Shown: piece after piece, positions 26,336-34,969 of the stretch | Position numbering within the stretch: the first letter of the stretch is position 1 | Layout: each line of letters starts with the position of its first letter | From: Acidovorax sp. HDW3 | GTDB taxonomy: Bacteria > Pseudomonadota > Gammaproteobacteria > Burkholderiales > Burkholderiaceae_C | Direction of reading: 5' to 3' | Length of the DNA: 64,000 bases | Assembly (NCBI RefSeq): GCF_011303755.1 | Contig: NZ_CP049885.1 | Location: 2,760,001 to 2,824,000 of the forward strand | Made by a program: the position numbers and the translations under genes | Notes under the pieces: model-generated | The model's input: only the letters and a program-made list of their open reading frames with translations | What the model was told of the DNA's origin: nothing | Databases searched by the model: none

Positions 26336-28501
26336 ATGACAACATCTCGCACTAGCGCCATAGCAGAACGGCTCAACGCGGCGCGTGATGCCAAGAACTG
26401 GGATTTAGTTATACGCCTATGCCGCCAAGCACTGCGTAAAAATGGAAACCATCAACAGGCGCACCGCTTGCTAGGGTTTGCCCTATGGCAACGCGGTGAC
26501 ACCACAGAAGCGCTCACCGCATACCGCCAAGCCAGTATTTTTTGGCCACAAGACGCAGAATTACTGATCAACTACGCTAATTTATTAATTAGCTTGATGC
26601 GCAACACTGAAGCACTACCACTGATGGAAAAAGTAGTGCGACTATACCCTGACAACAGTATTTGCTGGACCAAAATGGCGCAATGCTGTTATCAAATCAA
26701 TCTTCACCCAAAAGGATTTGAAGCCGCCAAAAAAGCACTCGCCTGCGCAAAAAATATTGACGAACAAGTTGATGCCTTGACACAACTAGCAATTCACCGC
26801 AGAGAGTTAGGCCAGGTACACGAGGCAGTAGAAAACTGCCTAAAAGCCATTGCGCTGCGCCCTCATATCTTCCACAACTACACCAATAGCCTGCTTTTCA
26901 TGCTGGCCGACCCAGCCTGCAAACCGAGCGACATCTACAAATTGGCCCGTGATTTTAATGCGGAATTTTGCACTCCATTAAAAGAAAATTGGCCTGATTT
27001 TTCAGAAATAGATCACCACCCCTGGCGCCGCTTGCGAATTGGATTTATCTCCCCAGATTTTCGCGATCATGCCGTCATGTATTTTGTCGAAGGGTTGCTT
27101 GCACAGCTCGATCGGCGCATGTTTGAAGTTGTGGCATTTCACCTTTGCCCGACATCCGACCACATTACAACGCGCATCAAACGTCACGCTGATAAATTTA
27201 TTGATCTGTCACGACAAACGCCGCAGACACAAGCACAAGCCATTACAGCAGAAAAAATCGACATTGCCATCGACCTGGCTGGACATACTGGAAATTCTGG
27301 CCTGCAAGCCTTGTTATACAAACCTGCGCCCATTCAAGTATCTTGGCTCGGCTACCCAGCAACCACGGGTTGCGATGCCATTGATTATAAATTTTCCGAC
27401 GAAACTACCGACGCACCAGGCACCGACGACCAATACAGCGAGCGCCTGTATCGCCTACCCACTCTTTTTTGCTGCTATCGCCCCATGATTCGGGGCCCTT
27501 TGCTACGCTATCAACCACGTTATTTGGTGCAACCCACACCAGCCTTAACCAACGGCCATATTACTTTTGGCTCCTGCAACAACCTTGGAAAACTCACCGA
27601 CAACGTCCTCGCCTTGTGGGGGCGAATTCTTGCGCTGGTACCCCAATCCCAGCTTTTGATCGAGGGCAAAAACCTCGATGTTAAAAGCACCGCCACAGAA
27701 TTTCGTCAACGCTGCATCGCCCTGGGAATTCCATCAGAGCGCCTGCAACTTGTTGCCCAAGACCCCCGCAACCAATATCTAACCTACCACCGCATCGATA
27801 TCGCACTCGATCCATTCCCACTCGTGGGCGGCACTACTACCTTTGACGTCCTGTGGATGGGCGTACCCCTGGTGTCTATGGTGGGAGATAGCTTCAAAAG
27901 TCGCATGGGCATGGGTATCCTTTCCTACCTAGGGCACACCGATTGGCTAGCCCAAAATGAGGATGAATACCTGCGCATTGCCCAAACACTCGCCACCGAT
28001 GTGGGCCAACTCAATCAATTACGCCTAGGCCTGCGCGACGAGGTGGAGCAATCACCATTGATGCGCGAAGACATTTACACCCAACTGTATGGCGAGGGCC
28101 TGCGCGTGATGTGGCTCCAGTGGCTGGCACAAGAGCAACACCCCGATGACGAGATGGCACAACAACAGGCCATGGCGCAATGGGTGCAGGAGTTTCCCCC
28201 TGAGTGGAACCAGCCCCCGGTACCGGGCGTAGGACTCGAGCCCGGCAAGCGCGTACCGCTGACCGAAGCCCATGCTCTCTTGCAAACCTTGGTTGATCGC
28301 GCCAAGGTGCTGAACACACCGCATGGAATTGCCATTGAAGACCGCCGCTGGATTCACATCACAGAACTCGCTGAAACCGTGTTATGCGCCGTGCCCCACG
28401 ACCCCGTTGCCCTGGCCTGCTTAGCCGAGGTGGAGCACGCCCACGGGCACACCGATTTTGCAGTGACGTATTTGCAATACGCCTCCAAAGCCATGGCGTA
28501 G
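26336..28501 (+). CDS. TPR-containing OGT/SPINDLY-like glycosyltransferase, putative flagellin glycosyltransferase
   Basis: A 721-residue protein. TPR-like helical repeats cover about 5-200 (for example LLGFALWQRGDTTEALTAYRQ). The catalytic GT41 (O-GlcNAc transferase-like) region is at about 230-600, with LRIGFISPDFRDHAVMYF, QVSWLGYPATTGCDAIDYK, FGSCNNLGKLTDNVL and DPFPLVGGTTTFDVLWMGVPLV. A further helical part ends the protein. Such enzymes transfer a sugar to Ser/Thr in the cytoplasm. It follows flagellin 2 by 8 bp, so flagellin is the likely substrate (inference). Codon use is clearly AT-richer than the flanks until about 28000, a sign of transfer. No strong ribosome site is visible; coupling to flagellin 2 translation is likely. 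Confidence 0.88.
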   Translation: MTTSRTSAIAERLNAARDAKNWDLVIRLCRQALRKNGNHQQAHRLLGFALWQRGDTTEALTAYRQASIFWPQDAELLINYANLLISLMRNTEALPLMEKVVRLYPDNSICWTKMAQCCYQINLHPKGFEAAKKALACAKNIDEQVDALTQLAIHRRELGQVHEAVENCLKAIALRPHIFHNYTNSLLFMLADPACKPSDIYKLARDFNAEFCTPLKENWPDFSEIDHHPWRRLRIGFISPDFRDHAVMYFVEGLLAQLDRRMFEVVAFHLCPTSDHITTRIKRHADKFIDLSRQTPQTQAQAITAEKIDIAIDLAGHTGNSGLQALLYKPAPIQVSWLGYPATTGCDAIDYKFSDETTDAPGTDDQYSERLYRLPTLFCCYRPMIRGPLLRYQPRYLVQPTPALTNGHITFGSCNNLGKLTDNVLALWGRILALVPQSQLLIEGKNLDVKSTATEFRQRCIALGIPSERLQLVAQDPRNQYLTYHRIDIALDPFPLVGGTTTFDVLWMGVPLVSMVGDSFKSRMGMGILSYLGHTDWLAQNEDEYLRIAQTLATDVGQLNQLRLGLRDEVEQSPLMREDIYTQLYGEGLRVMWLQWLAQEQHPDDEMAQQQAMAQWVQEFPPEWNQPPVPGVGLEPGKRVPLTEAHALLQTLVDRAKVLNTPHGIAIEDRRWIHITELAETVLCAVPHDPVALACLAEVEHAHGHTDFAVTYLQYASKAMA

Positions 28502-28563
28502 TCAGCGTTTTTGCATCTTCTGCAGCAAACGCGTGGCATGTATTCGTCGCGCTCTGTCTGCCG

Positions 28564-29223
28564 CTACCGCCGAAAAATATCTTCCAGCACATTGCGCCCC
28601 GAAGGCCTGAATACCACCCCCGCCCCCGTGGAGGCGCCAAACACCGTGCAGTGTCCCGGTGTATCGGTGTTGACCAGGCTGGTGCCTTGCGCCAGCACCG
28701 TACCATCACCCACCTGGCAGCGACCGATGATGGCGGTATTGGGATACATCACCACGCCTTCACCCAACATCGGGGCCACGCCGTGGTTCTTGCCTACGGT
28801 GGAGTTCTGGTACACCACCAAGTAGTTGCCATAAGTGGCCTTGGCAAACACGATGCCAACCGAGTGGCCGATGAAAAACACCTCGGGCATCTCGATTTCG
28901 TAGAACAGATCAATACCATTGAGGGCTTTGTTCAGCCCGAACAGCTTGTTGCACAGAATTCGATCTCCGGTGGCTTGCCATAGGGTGTTGGACAGGTAGT
29001 ACAGAAAAAACGTGTACTGCGTGGAATGCAGGTGGTCAAACGCATCCGGCGTCCACCAGCGCACCTCGTTGATGCAGCGCCCCAGACGCGCCAGGGCCGC
29101 ATCGAGGCCAGACGCGATCTGCGCCTGCGCCTGGGGCGTCGTGCCATCGGGAAAGAAATGGTCGAGCTGGCGCACCACGTAGCGGGCCAGTTCGGTGCGG
29201 GACAGATACACGGTGTTCAACAT
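28564..29223 (-). CDS. Serine acetyltransferase-like acyltransferase (left-handed beta-helix)
   Basis: A 219-residue protein. The N-terminal half is helical (WWTPDAFDHLHSTQYTFFLY). The C-terminal half has hexapeptide-type turns (GHSVGIVFAKATYGNYLVV, VGKNHGVAPMLGEGVVMYPN, IIGRCQVGDGTVLAQG) like CysE. Enzymes of this fold move an acetyl or other acyl group from CoA to a hydroxyl or amino group. Being the last gene of a sugar cluster, it more likely modifies a sugar than serine; this is inference. The ATG at 29223 overlaps the upstream SDR gene by 7 bp. Confidence 0.75.
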   Translation of the reverse strand: MLNTVYLSRTELARYVVRQLDHFFPDGTTPQAQAQIASGLDAALARLGRCINEVRWWTPDAFDHLHSTQYTFFLYYLSNTLWQATGDRILCNKLFGLNKALNGIDLFYEIEMPEVFFIGHSVGIVFAKATYGNYLVVYQNSTVGKNHGVAPMLGEGVVMYPNTAIIGRCQVGDGTVLAQGTSLVNTDTPGHCTVFGASTGAGVVFRPSGRNVLEDIFRR

Positions 29224-30074
29224 GGCGCCTCCTGGGGCCAACGGCCCATCACATCCAGCACCCCCTGCGGTTGCCACTGCAGCTCATCGTGCAGGCGGAC
29301 GATGGAAATTCGCGGCGCAGGCGACGGCGTGCTGGTCTGCTGCGCCGCAATGCGGCAACCCCAGCGCTGCTCCAGCCAAGCGAACAAGGCCGCATTCGAG
29401 ACGTTGCCCCCCGAGGCAACGTTGTACACCGGCTGCCGGCCCTGCAGGGCGATGCGGATCAGCGCCTCCACCACGTCGGGCAGGTGCACGTAGTCGCGCT
29501 CGAAATGCGGTGACGAGGCCACCGCCACCTCCGGGCATCCTTGCCGATGGGCGGCGGCAACCTGGCGCCACAGCTGCGGCAGAAACCCATCGGCATCTCC
29601 CGGCCCGTCGTAAACACAGGCCAGGCGCGCCACCCGGGCGCGCCCTTGGCCCATGACATGGCACAGCGATTCGCCCAAGCCCTTGGAGAGGTCATACAGG
29701 TGGCGCGGGTTGGCCGGGTTCATCGGCAGTACGGCATCCTCCTGCGCCACGGCCACGCCGAGCGCGTCGTACAGACGCGTGGAGGACAGGTATACCAGCG
29801 ACTCCCATTGCGGCTGCTGCAGCACCTGCGCCAGCAGGCAGGCGTGGGCCTGCACGGTATCCAGCGGGCGCACGAGGTAGTCCGCCGTCAGCCCAGCGCA
29901 ATACAGCACGTGGCCTAAGGGGGTGGGCCAGGGCAGCGCCTGGTGGCGCCCCGGTTGCCAGACCTGGGCGCCTCGTGCACGTAAGGCTTGCACCAGGGCG
30001 CGGCCCACGAATCCGTCGCCGCCCACCACCGTGAAGCGCTGGCCCTGCAAGTCGATTGCGGCAGGTGCGGGCAT
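29217..30074 (-). CDS. NAD(P)-dependent sugar epimerase/dehydratase-family reductase (SDR)
   Basis: A 285-residue extended SDR: nucleotide-binding GGDGFVGRAL, active-site region YLSSTRLYD and catalytic YDLSKGLGE (Tyr-x3-Lys). In this cluster it is the candidate 4-ketoreductase (or epimerase) that finishes a CDP-4-keto-6-deoxy sugar. Start: an ATG at 30074; a TTG at 30095 overlapping the FkbM gene stop is possible and adds seven residues. It is the sixth gene of the leftward sugar operon. Confidence 0.82.
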   Translation of the reverse strand: MPAPAAIDLQGQRFTVVGGDGFVGRALVQALRARGAQVWQPGRHQALPWPTPLGHVLYCAGLTADYLVRPLDTVQAHACLLAQVLQQPQWESLVYLSSTRLYDALGVAVAQEDAVLPMNPANPRHLYDLSKGLGESLCHVMGQGRARVARLACVYDGPGDADGFLPQLWRQVAAAHRQGCPEVAVASSPHFERDYVHLPDVVEALIRIALQGRQPVYNVASGGNVSNAALFAWLEQRWGCRIAAQQTSTPSPAPRISIVRLHDELQWQPQGVLDVMGRWPQEAPC

Positions 30075-30091
30075 GGCCGCCTGCGCTGGCG

Positions 30092-31162
30092 TCAAAACCC
30101 GCCCACCGGGTGGTGCAGCTGTGCCGCCTTGTGCGGCAGCAGCTTGGGGCTCACGCCCTCGACGATGCGAAACGCACCACCCTGCACCCGGGCGGGGTCG
30201 GCCACGGCCAACATATTGAAGCCATGCGGCGGGCCTTCAAGGTAGACCGTATCGAGCGGCACCAGCTCTACGGGTTGGCCCGGCATTTCGCGGTGGGAAT
30301 TGATGTCGCGCACAGCAAAAATCGTGTAGCCCAGGTTCAGCAGCAGCTGGCACAGGGGCGTAGCGCGCAGGCCATGGGACCAGTCCACATAGTGGCGGTG
30401 CAGCTCGAAGACCACGTGGGGTTTGTCGCGGGCCAGCACCTGCTGCGCACCCTGCAGGGCGGCCAGTTCCGCGCCCTCGATGTCGAGCTGGATCAAGCCT
30501 ACGCGCAAGCCCAGGCGCTGGGCATAGTCGTCCATGGCCACGGTGTCGAAGCCGCTGCCGTCCTGCGCCGCCACCATGTTGGCAAAAGAGTCGAATCCGT
30601 CCAGGCGCATGTGCTCGCCGCTGCGGTGCCACAGGCCTGCGACGTTGACCACGGCGTTGCCCAGGTGGTTGATGTCGATATTGCGCTGCAGCATCCGCGC
30701 CTGCTGCGGATTGGGCTCAAAACAGTGCACGCGCAGGCCGTGCCCGGCCAGCTGGCGCGCCACCAGCACGGCCTGGTCGCCAAAGTAAGCCCCGCCCACC
30801 AACACATCGCCCTGCAGATCGCGGCCGAGCTCCAGCAGCAGCTTGGTGGTCTGCGGCTCCCAGACGTGGGTGGGGTGCTCAACCTCGGCCAGCAAAAAAT
30901 CCCGTGCGATCTTGGTACGGTAGAGGAACTGAAAGCGCGTGCCGTCGGCCAGCACTTTTTCGTACTCGTCGCTGTCCAGGTGCAGGGCGTCGATGATGGG
31001 ACCGACCACCTCATCGCGCACCGCGCCTGTGCAGGCCACCTGACCCTCGCATTCGCGCAGCAACGCAATCATGCGCGCGCGCAACGCGGGGTTGCGCCCC
31101 AGGGTCTGCATGGCGTTCTGCAGGTTTTTGCCGTCCAGGTCACGGGGATCGTTGCTCGTCAT
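30092..31162 (-). CDS. FkbM-family methyltransferase
   Basis: A 356-residue protein with an N-terminal helical extension (about 1-105) and a SAM-dependent FkbM domain: DVLVGGAYFGDQAVLVAR, VHCFEPNPQQARML, LIQLDIEGAELAALQG and KPHVVFELH. FkbM enzymes usually O-methylate sugars or polyketides and are frequent in surface-glycan clusters. AAGGA precedes the ATG. The position between a C-methyltransferase and an SDR suggests a methoxy group on the same sugar or glycan. Confidence 0.86.
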   Translation of the reverse strand: MTSNDPRDLDGKNLQNAMQTLGRNPALRARMIALLRECEGQVACTGAVRDEVVGPIIDALHLDSDEYEKVLADGTRFQFLYRTKIARDFLLAEVEHPTHVWEPQTTKLLLELGRDLQGDVLVGGAYFGDQAVLVARQLAGHGLRVHCFEPNPQQARMLQRNIDINHLGNAVVNVAGLWHRSGEHMRLDGFDSFANMVAAQDGSGFDTVAMDDYAQRLGLRVGLIQLDIEGAELAALQGAQQVLARDKPHVVFELHRHYVDWSHGLRATPLCQLLLNLGYTIFAVRDINSHREMPGQPVELVPLDTVYLEGPPHGFNMLAVADPARVQGGAFRIVEGVSPKLLPHKAAQLHHPVGGF

Positions 31163-31179
31163 GGCTCAATTCCTTGCGT

Positions 31180-32421
31180 TCAAAATTCTTCCAACCGTGG
31201 CACCGCCACGGCAAATCGCCCGCCCCAATCCCGCACATACGCCAGCTGCTGCGCCACTTCCTCGCGCAAATTCCACGGCAGGATCAGCACGCGATCGGGG
31301 CGCTCGCGCTGCAGATGCGCCTCATCGACGATGGGGATGCGGCTGCCGGGCAGGTGCTGGCCTTGCTTGGCGGGATTGGCATCCACCACCCAGGGCAGCA
31401 AATCAGGCCGCGCGCCGGCGAAATTCAGCAGAGTATTGCCCTTGGCCGCCGCGCCATAGGCGCCCACCTTGAGCCCCCGGGCCTGGCATTGCAATAAAAA
31501 AGTGAGCAGCTCACGCTTGATGCGCAAGGCCTGGAGCTGAAAATCGCTATAAAAATGGGCACTGCACATGCCCGCATCGGCCTCCAGCGTCAGCAGTGCG
31601 GCGACGCGGGCGGCGCCTGCGGGCGTGGCGTGGGGGTGCTCAGCCGCGTCGCGGCGGGCGGCGAAGACACGCAGGCTGCCGCCGTGGGTGGACAGTTCCT
31701 GCACGTCGATGACGGCCAGGCCGCTGGCGGCAAAAATGCGCTGCACGGCGGTAAGCGACAGGTAGGAGTAATGCTCGTGGTAGGCGGTGTCGAACTGGCA
31801 GCCCTGCACCATGCGCAGCAGGTGCGGAAATTCAAACGTCGCCACGCCGCTGGGCTTGAGCAGGCGGGCAAAGCCGGCGACGAAGTCGTTGATGTCCGGC
31901 ACGTGGGCGAGCACGTTGTTGGCGGCGATCAGGTCGGCCCGGCGGCCCTGGGCGGCCAGTTCGTCGGCCAGGGCGACGCCGAAGAAACGCTCGGTGATGG
32001 CGATGCCCCTGGCGCGTGCGGCCGCCGCCGTGCTGGCCGTGGGCTCGATGCCGTAACAGGGGATGCCCGCCTGCTGCACGTACTGCAGCAGGTAGCCGTC
32101 GTTGGCGGCGACCTCGACGACGGTGCTGGCCGCACCCAGGCCCAGCCGGGCGCACATGTCCTGCACGTACTGCCGCGCGTGCGCCAGCCAGGAGCTGGAG
32201 TAGGAGCTGAAGTAGGCGTAGCGGTCGGTGAACAGCGCCTCGCGCCCGGCGTGGTCTTCGGTCTGCGCCAGCCAGCAGTGCTGACACACCAGCACGCGCA
32301 GCGGGTACCACACCTCCGGTGCGTGCAGGGCCGCTGGGCTCAGGTAGGCGTTGGACGGCGGGGCGCTGCCCAGGTCGAGCAAGGGCAGGGTCAGGGGCTG
32401 GGCGCAGTGGCGGCACTTCAC
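31180..32421 (-). CDS. Sugar C-methyltransferase (TylC3/NovU-like) with N-terminal zinc-binding domain
   Basis: A 413-residue protein. Two CxxC pairs (C3/C6 and C46/C49) form the N-terminal zinc-binding part. A SAM domain follows (VVEVAANDGYLLQYV, NNVLAHVPDINDFV), then a conserved block FEFPHLLRMVQGCQFDTAYH with EHYSYLS, and a C-terminal domain (VGAYGAAAKGNTLLNF, VVDANPAKQGQHLPG). This architecture belongs to C-methyltransferases acting on nucleotide-linked 4-keto-6-deoxy sugars. Its likely substrate here is the product of rfbG. The start is GTG, overlapping the upstream epimerase stop (GTGA). Confidence 0.9.
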   Translation of the reverse strand: MKCRHCAQPLTLPLLDLGSAPPSNAYLSPAALHAPEVWYPLRVLVCQHCWLAQTEDHAGREALFTDRYAYFSSYSSSWLAHARQYVQDMCARLGLGAASTVVEVAANDGYLLQYVQQAGIPCYGIEPTASTAAAARARGIAITERFFGVALADELAAQGRRADLIAANNVLAHVPDINDFVAGFARLLKPSGVATFEFPHLLRMVQGCQFDTAYHEHYSYLSLTAVQRIFAASGLAVIDVQELSTHGGSLRVFAARRDAAEHPHATPAGAARVAALLTLEADAGMCSAHFYSDFQLQALRIKRELLTFLLQCQARGLKVGAYGAAAKGNTLLNFAGARPDLLPWVVDANPAKQGQHLPGSRIPIVDEAHLQRERPDRVLILPWNLREEVAQQLAYVRDWGGRFAVAVPRLEEF

Positions 32422-32978
32422 GGGCGGAGTCCTTCAAACGCATCGGTCAGCCAGGCGTGGCCGGCATCGCGCGGCGAGAGTTCAGCCAGCGGCAGCGGCC
32501 AGGCAATTGCCAGGCGCGCGTCCTGCGGATGCCAACCCGCCTCGGCCGCCGGGGTGTAGGGGTGGGAGTGGCAGTAGAGCAGCTCGGCATCGGGCGTGAG
32601 CGCCTGAAAGCCGTGGGCAAAGCCCTGCGGGATGAGCAGGGCGCAGGCGTTGTCGGCACTCAATTCCTCGGCGTGCCAGTGCAAAAAGGTGGGGGAGCCG
32701 GCGCGCAAGTCCACGGCCACGTCCCACACGGCGCCGCGCAGGCAGGTGACGAGTTTCATCTCGGCGTGCGGCGGCTGTTGGTAGTGCAGGCCGCGCACGC
32801 TGCCCGCCTGGCGCGTGAGGCTGTGGTTGATTTGGGCGATGGGCCCGCTCCAGCCGCAGGCGGCGAGTTCTTCGGCGCAGAACAGGCGCTCGAAGAAGCC
32901 GCGCGCATCCGCCAGCAGCTGGCGCTGCACACGCGTGAGGCCCGCCAGGGGCAAGGGGGTGCAGGCAAAGCGGCTCAT
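32418..32978 (-). CDS. dTDP-4-dehydrorhamnose 3,5-epimerase-like enzyme (RmlC family)
   Basis: A 186-residue cupin-type protein aligned with RmlC: VRGLHYQQPPHAEMKLVTCL with the catalytic His, VWDVAVDLR, LLIPQGFAHGFQAL, and HPYTP at the place of the catalytic Tyr. It probably epimerises C3 and/or C5 of the CDP-4-keto-6-deoxyglucose made by rfbF/rfbG, not a dTDP sugar, because no rmlA/B/D accompanies it. The ATG at 32978 overlaps the rfbG stop (ATGA) and has GGAAG 7 nt upstream. Confidence 0.88.
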   Translation of the reverse strand: MSRFACTPLPLAGLTRVQRQLLADARGFFERLFCAEELAACGWSGPIAQINHSLTRQAGSVRGLHYQQPPHAEMKLVTCLRGAVWDVAVDLRAGSPTFLHWHAEELSADNACALLIPQGFAHGFQALTPDAELLYCHSHPYTPAAEAGWHPQDARLAIAWPLPLAELSPRDAGHAWLTDAFEGLRP

Positions 32979-34057
32979 GCCGCCGCTTCCCATGCGGCCA
33001 GATCAGCCAGGCACAGTGCCCGGGCATCCGCCCCGTCGGCCTGCGCGCGGTACCAGGCCACGGTGCGCTGCACGGCGGTTTCCAGGTGCCAGCGCGGCGC
33101 TACGCCCAGCGCCTGGCGGGCGTGGGCGGTTTCCAGCGCCAGCCAGCCGGCTTCATGGGGCTGATTGCTATTATTTTGATAGCTGGTTGCGCTTACCTGG
33201 TAAGCGCTAGAGGCCATTTTGACCACATTCCCCACGCTGGCGGCTTCGTGCGGCAGGGGGCCGAAGTTGTAGGCACCGGCCAAAGCGGGATCGGCCCACA
33301 GGCGCTCGGCCAGTTGCAGGTAGGCGGCCAGGGGTTCGATGACGTGCTGCCAGGGGCGGGTGGCGCCGGGGTGGCGCAGCTCCAGGGGGCGGCCCGCCTC
33401 CCAGGCGCGCACGGCGTCGGGGATGAGGCGGTCGCTTGCCCAGTCGCCGCCGCCAATGACGTTGCCGGCGCGCGCGCTGGCCACGGCCACGCCTTGGGCG
33501 CAGAGGTAAGCGCTGCGGTAGCTGGCCGTCACCAGCTCGGCAGCGGCCTTGCTGGCGCTGTAGGGGTCGTGGCCGCCCAGGGCGTCGTCCTCGCGGTAGG
33601 GGTAGGCCCATTCGCGGTTGCGATAGACCTTGTCGGTGGTGACGACCACGGCCACGCGGGCGTCAGACTGGCCGCGCAGGGCGTCGAGCACATGGGCCGT
33701 GCCTTGCACGTTGGTGGCCCAGGTGGCCAGCGGCTCGGCGTAGCTGCTGCGCACCAGCGCCTGGGCAGCCAGGTGCAGCACGATCTGCGGGCGGGCGCCC
33801 TGCACGATGGCGGCCATGGCCTGGGCCTCGCGGATGTCGCACCAGTGGCTGGCGTGCAGGCCTTCGTCCACGCGCGCCAGGGTGAACAGGTTGGGGGTAG
33901 CGGTGGGCGCAAGGGACAGGCCCGTGACCTGCGCCCCCAGGCGCGTGAGCCACAGCGCCAGCCACGCGCCCTTGAAGCCGCTGTGGCCGGTGAGCAGCAC
34001 GCGCTTGCCGCGCCAGAAATCGGCGCTGGGGGTGGGCGTGACGACGGCGGCACTCAT
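32975..34057 (-). CDS. rfbG: CDP-glucose 4,6-dehydratase with an in-frame genomic repeat
   Basis: A 360-residue extended [20 protein letters not shown] (NAD site), [24 protein letters not shown] and YSASKAAAE (catalytic Tyr-x3-Lys), [11 protein letters not shown], and a C-terminal [10 protein letters not shown]. It converts CDP-glucose to CDP-4-keto-6-deoxyglucose. Residues about 279-297, just before PHEAGW, are encoded by a copy of the dispersed palindromic repeat (33167-33223) in frame and without a stop. The total length remains normal for the family, so the repeat seems to replace native sequence there. The ATG overlaps the rfbF stop (ATGA). Activity is likely but not certain. Confidence 0.9.
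   Translation of the reverse strand: MSAAVVTPTPSADFWRGKRVLLTGHSGFKGAWLALWLTRLGAQVTGLSLAPTATPNLFTLARVDEGLHASHWCDIREAQAMAAIVQGARPQIVLHLAAQALVRSSYAEPLATWATNVQGTAHVLDALRGQSDARVAVVVTTDKVYRNREWAYPYREDDALGGHDPYSASKAAAELVTASYRSAYLCAQGVAVASARAGNVIGGGDWASDRLIPDAVRAWEAGRPLELRHPGATRPWQHVIEPLAAYLQLAERLWADPALAGAYNFGPLPHEAASVGNVVKMASSAYQVSATSYQNNSNQPHEAGWLALETAHARQALGVAPRWHLETAVQRTVAWYRAQADGADARALCLADLAAWEAAA
33167..33223. repeat. Dispersed palindromic repeat, copy 3, inside the rfbG coding sequence
   Basis: GCTATTATTTTGATAGCTGG, then TTGCGCTTACCTGGTAAGCGC and TAGAGGCCATTTTGACC. It is the same element as the intergenic copies, with imperfect left arm. Read on the coding strand it gives the residues KMASSAYQV and [10 protein letters not shown] within RfbG. 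Confidence 0.9.
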
Positions 34058-34827
34058 GCCCAGCATTTCCACGGCGCCTGGCCGGTCTGCCACAGCTCTT
34101 CGAGCTGGTTTTTCTCGCGCAGCGTGTCCATGGGTTGCCAGAAGCCCTGGTGCTCGAAGGCGCGCAGCTGGTCGCGCTGCGCCAGGGTTTGCATGGGTTT
34201 CGCCTCCCAGGGTGAATCATCGCCATCAATCAGGTCGATGACCTCGGGCTGCAGCACGAAGAAGCCGCCGTTGATCCAGCCGCCGTCGCCGCGCGGTTTT
34301 TCTTCAAAGCCCGTGACGGCATCGCCCTGGCGCAACAGCGCGCCGTAGCGCCCCGGCGGCTGCACTGCGGTGACGGTGGCGAGCTTGCCGTGCGCGCGGT
34401 GAAAGGCAAACTGTGCCCCCATGTCCAGGTCGGCCACGCCGTCGCCGTAGGTAAAGCAGAACGATTCCCCCGGCGCCAGGTACTCGCGCACGCGGCGCAG
34501 GCGCCCGCCGGTGAGCGTGTCGGCGCCGGTATCGACCAGCGTCACGCGCCAGGGCTCGGCGTGGCGGTGGTGCACTTCCATGCGGTTCTCGGCCATGTCG
34601 AAGGTGACGTCGGACATGTGCAGGAAGTAGTTGGCGAAGTATTCCTTGATGACGTAGCCCTTGTATCCCAGGCAGACGACGAAGTCGTTCACGCCGTGGG
34701 CGGAGTACATCTTCATGATGTGCCACAGGATGGGCCGCCCGCCGATTTCAATCATGGGCTTGGGGCGCAGGTGCGATTCTTCAGAGATGCGGGTGCCTAA
34801 CCCGCCGGCGAGCAGTACGGCTTTCAT
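34054..34827 (-). CDS. rfbF: Glucose-1-phosphate cytidylyltransferase
   Basis: A 257-residue nucleotidyltransferase: [20 protein letters not shown] is the nucleotide-binding signature, followed by [18 protein letters not shown], and [11 protein letters not shown] holds the metal site. The length and sequence fit RfbF, which makes CDP-glucose from CTP and glucose-1-phosphate. It is the first gene of the leftward sugar operon and overlaps rfbG by 4 bp. No strong ribosome site or promoter is visible in the 142-bp gap shared with divergent motA. Confidence 0.94.
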   Translation of the reverse strand: MKAVLLAGGLGTRISEESHLRPKPMIEIGGRPILWHIMKMYSAHGVNDFVVCLGYKGYVIKEYFANYFLHMSDVTFDMAENRMEVHHRHAEPWRVTLVDTGADTLTGGRLRRVREYLAPGESFCFTYGDGVADLDMGAQFAFHRAHGKLATVTAVQPPGRYGALLRQGDAVTGFEEKPRGDGGWINGGFFVLQPEVIDLIDGDDSPWEAKPMQTLAQRDQLRAFEHQGFWQPMDTLREKNQLEELWQTGQAPWKCWA

Positions 34828-34969
34828 GGCCGTCAAGCATAGCCAGCCGCCGCCGCCGCTAAAGCCCCGGGCAAGCGCGAAAAGCCACGCTTCTTGGACA
34901 ATTGCCCCCTTTCGCCCACCCTGCTCCCGGGTTTAGAGTGGGCAGCTGTCTGCCACAATCGCACGCACT

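Noticed and set aside
28564-29223. CysE, serine acetyltransferase of cysteine synthesis
   Set aside because: Only the fold matches. The active-site surroundings differ, and the gene ends a sugar operon; a housekeeping cysteine role is unlikely.
32418-34827. dTDP-rhamnose pathway
   Set aside because: The RmlC-like gene is present, but no rmlA, rmlB or rmlD; the nucleotidyltransferase and dehydratase are of the CDP-glucose type.
34870-34969. TTTAGAGT ... GCCACAAT upstream of motA as a FliA promoter
   Set aside because: Only about half of the positions fit in each box; too weak compared with the sites before fliS and flgM.
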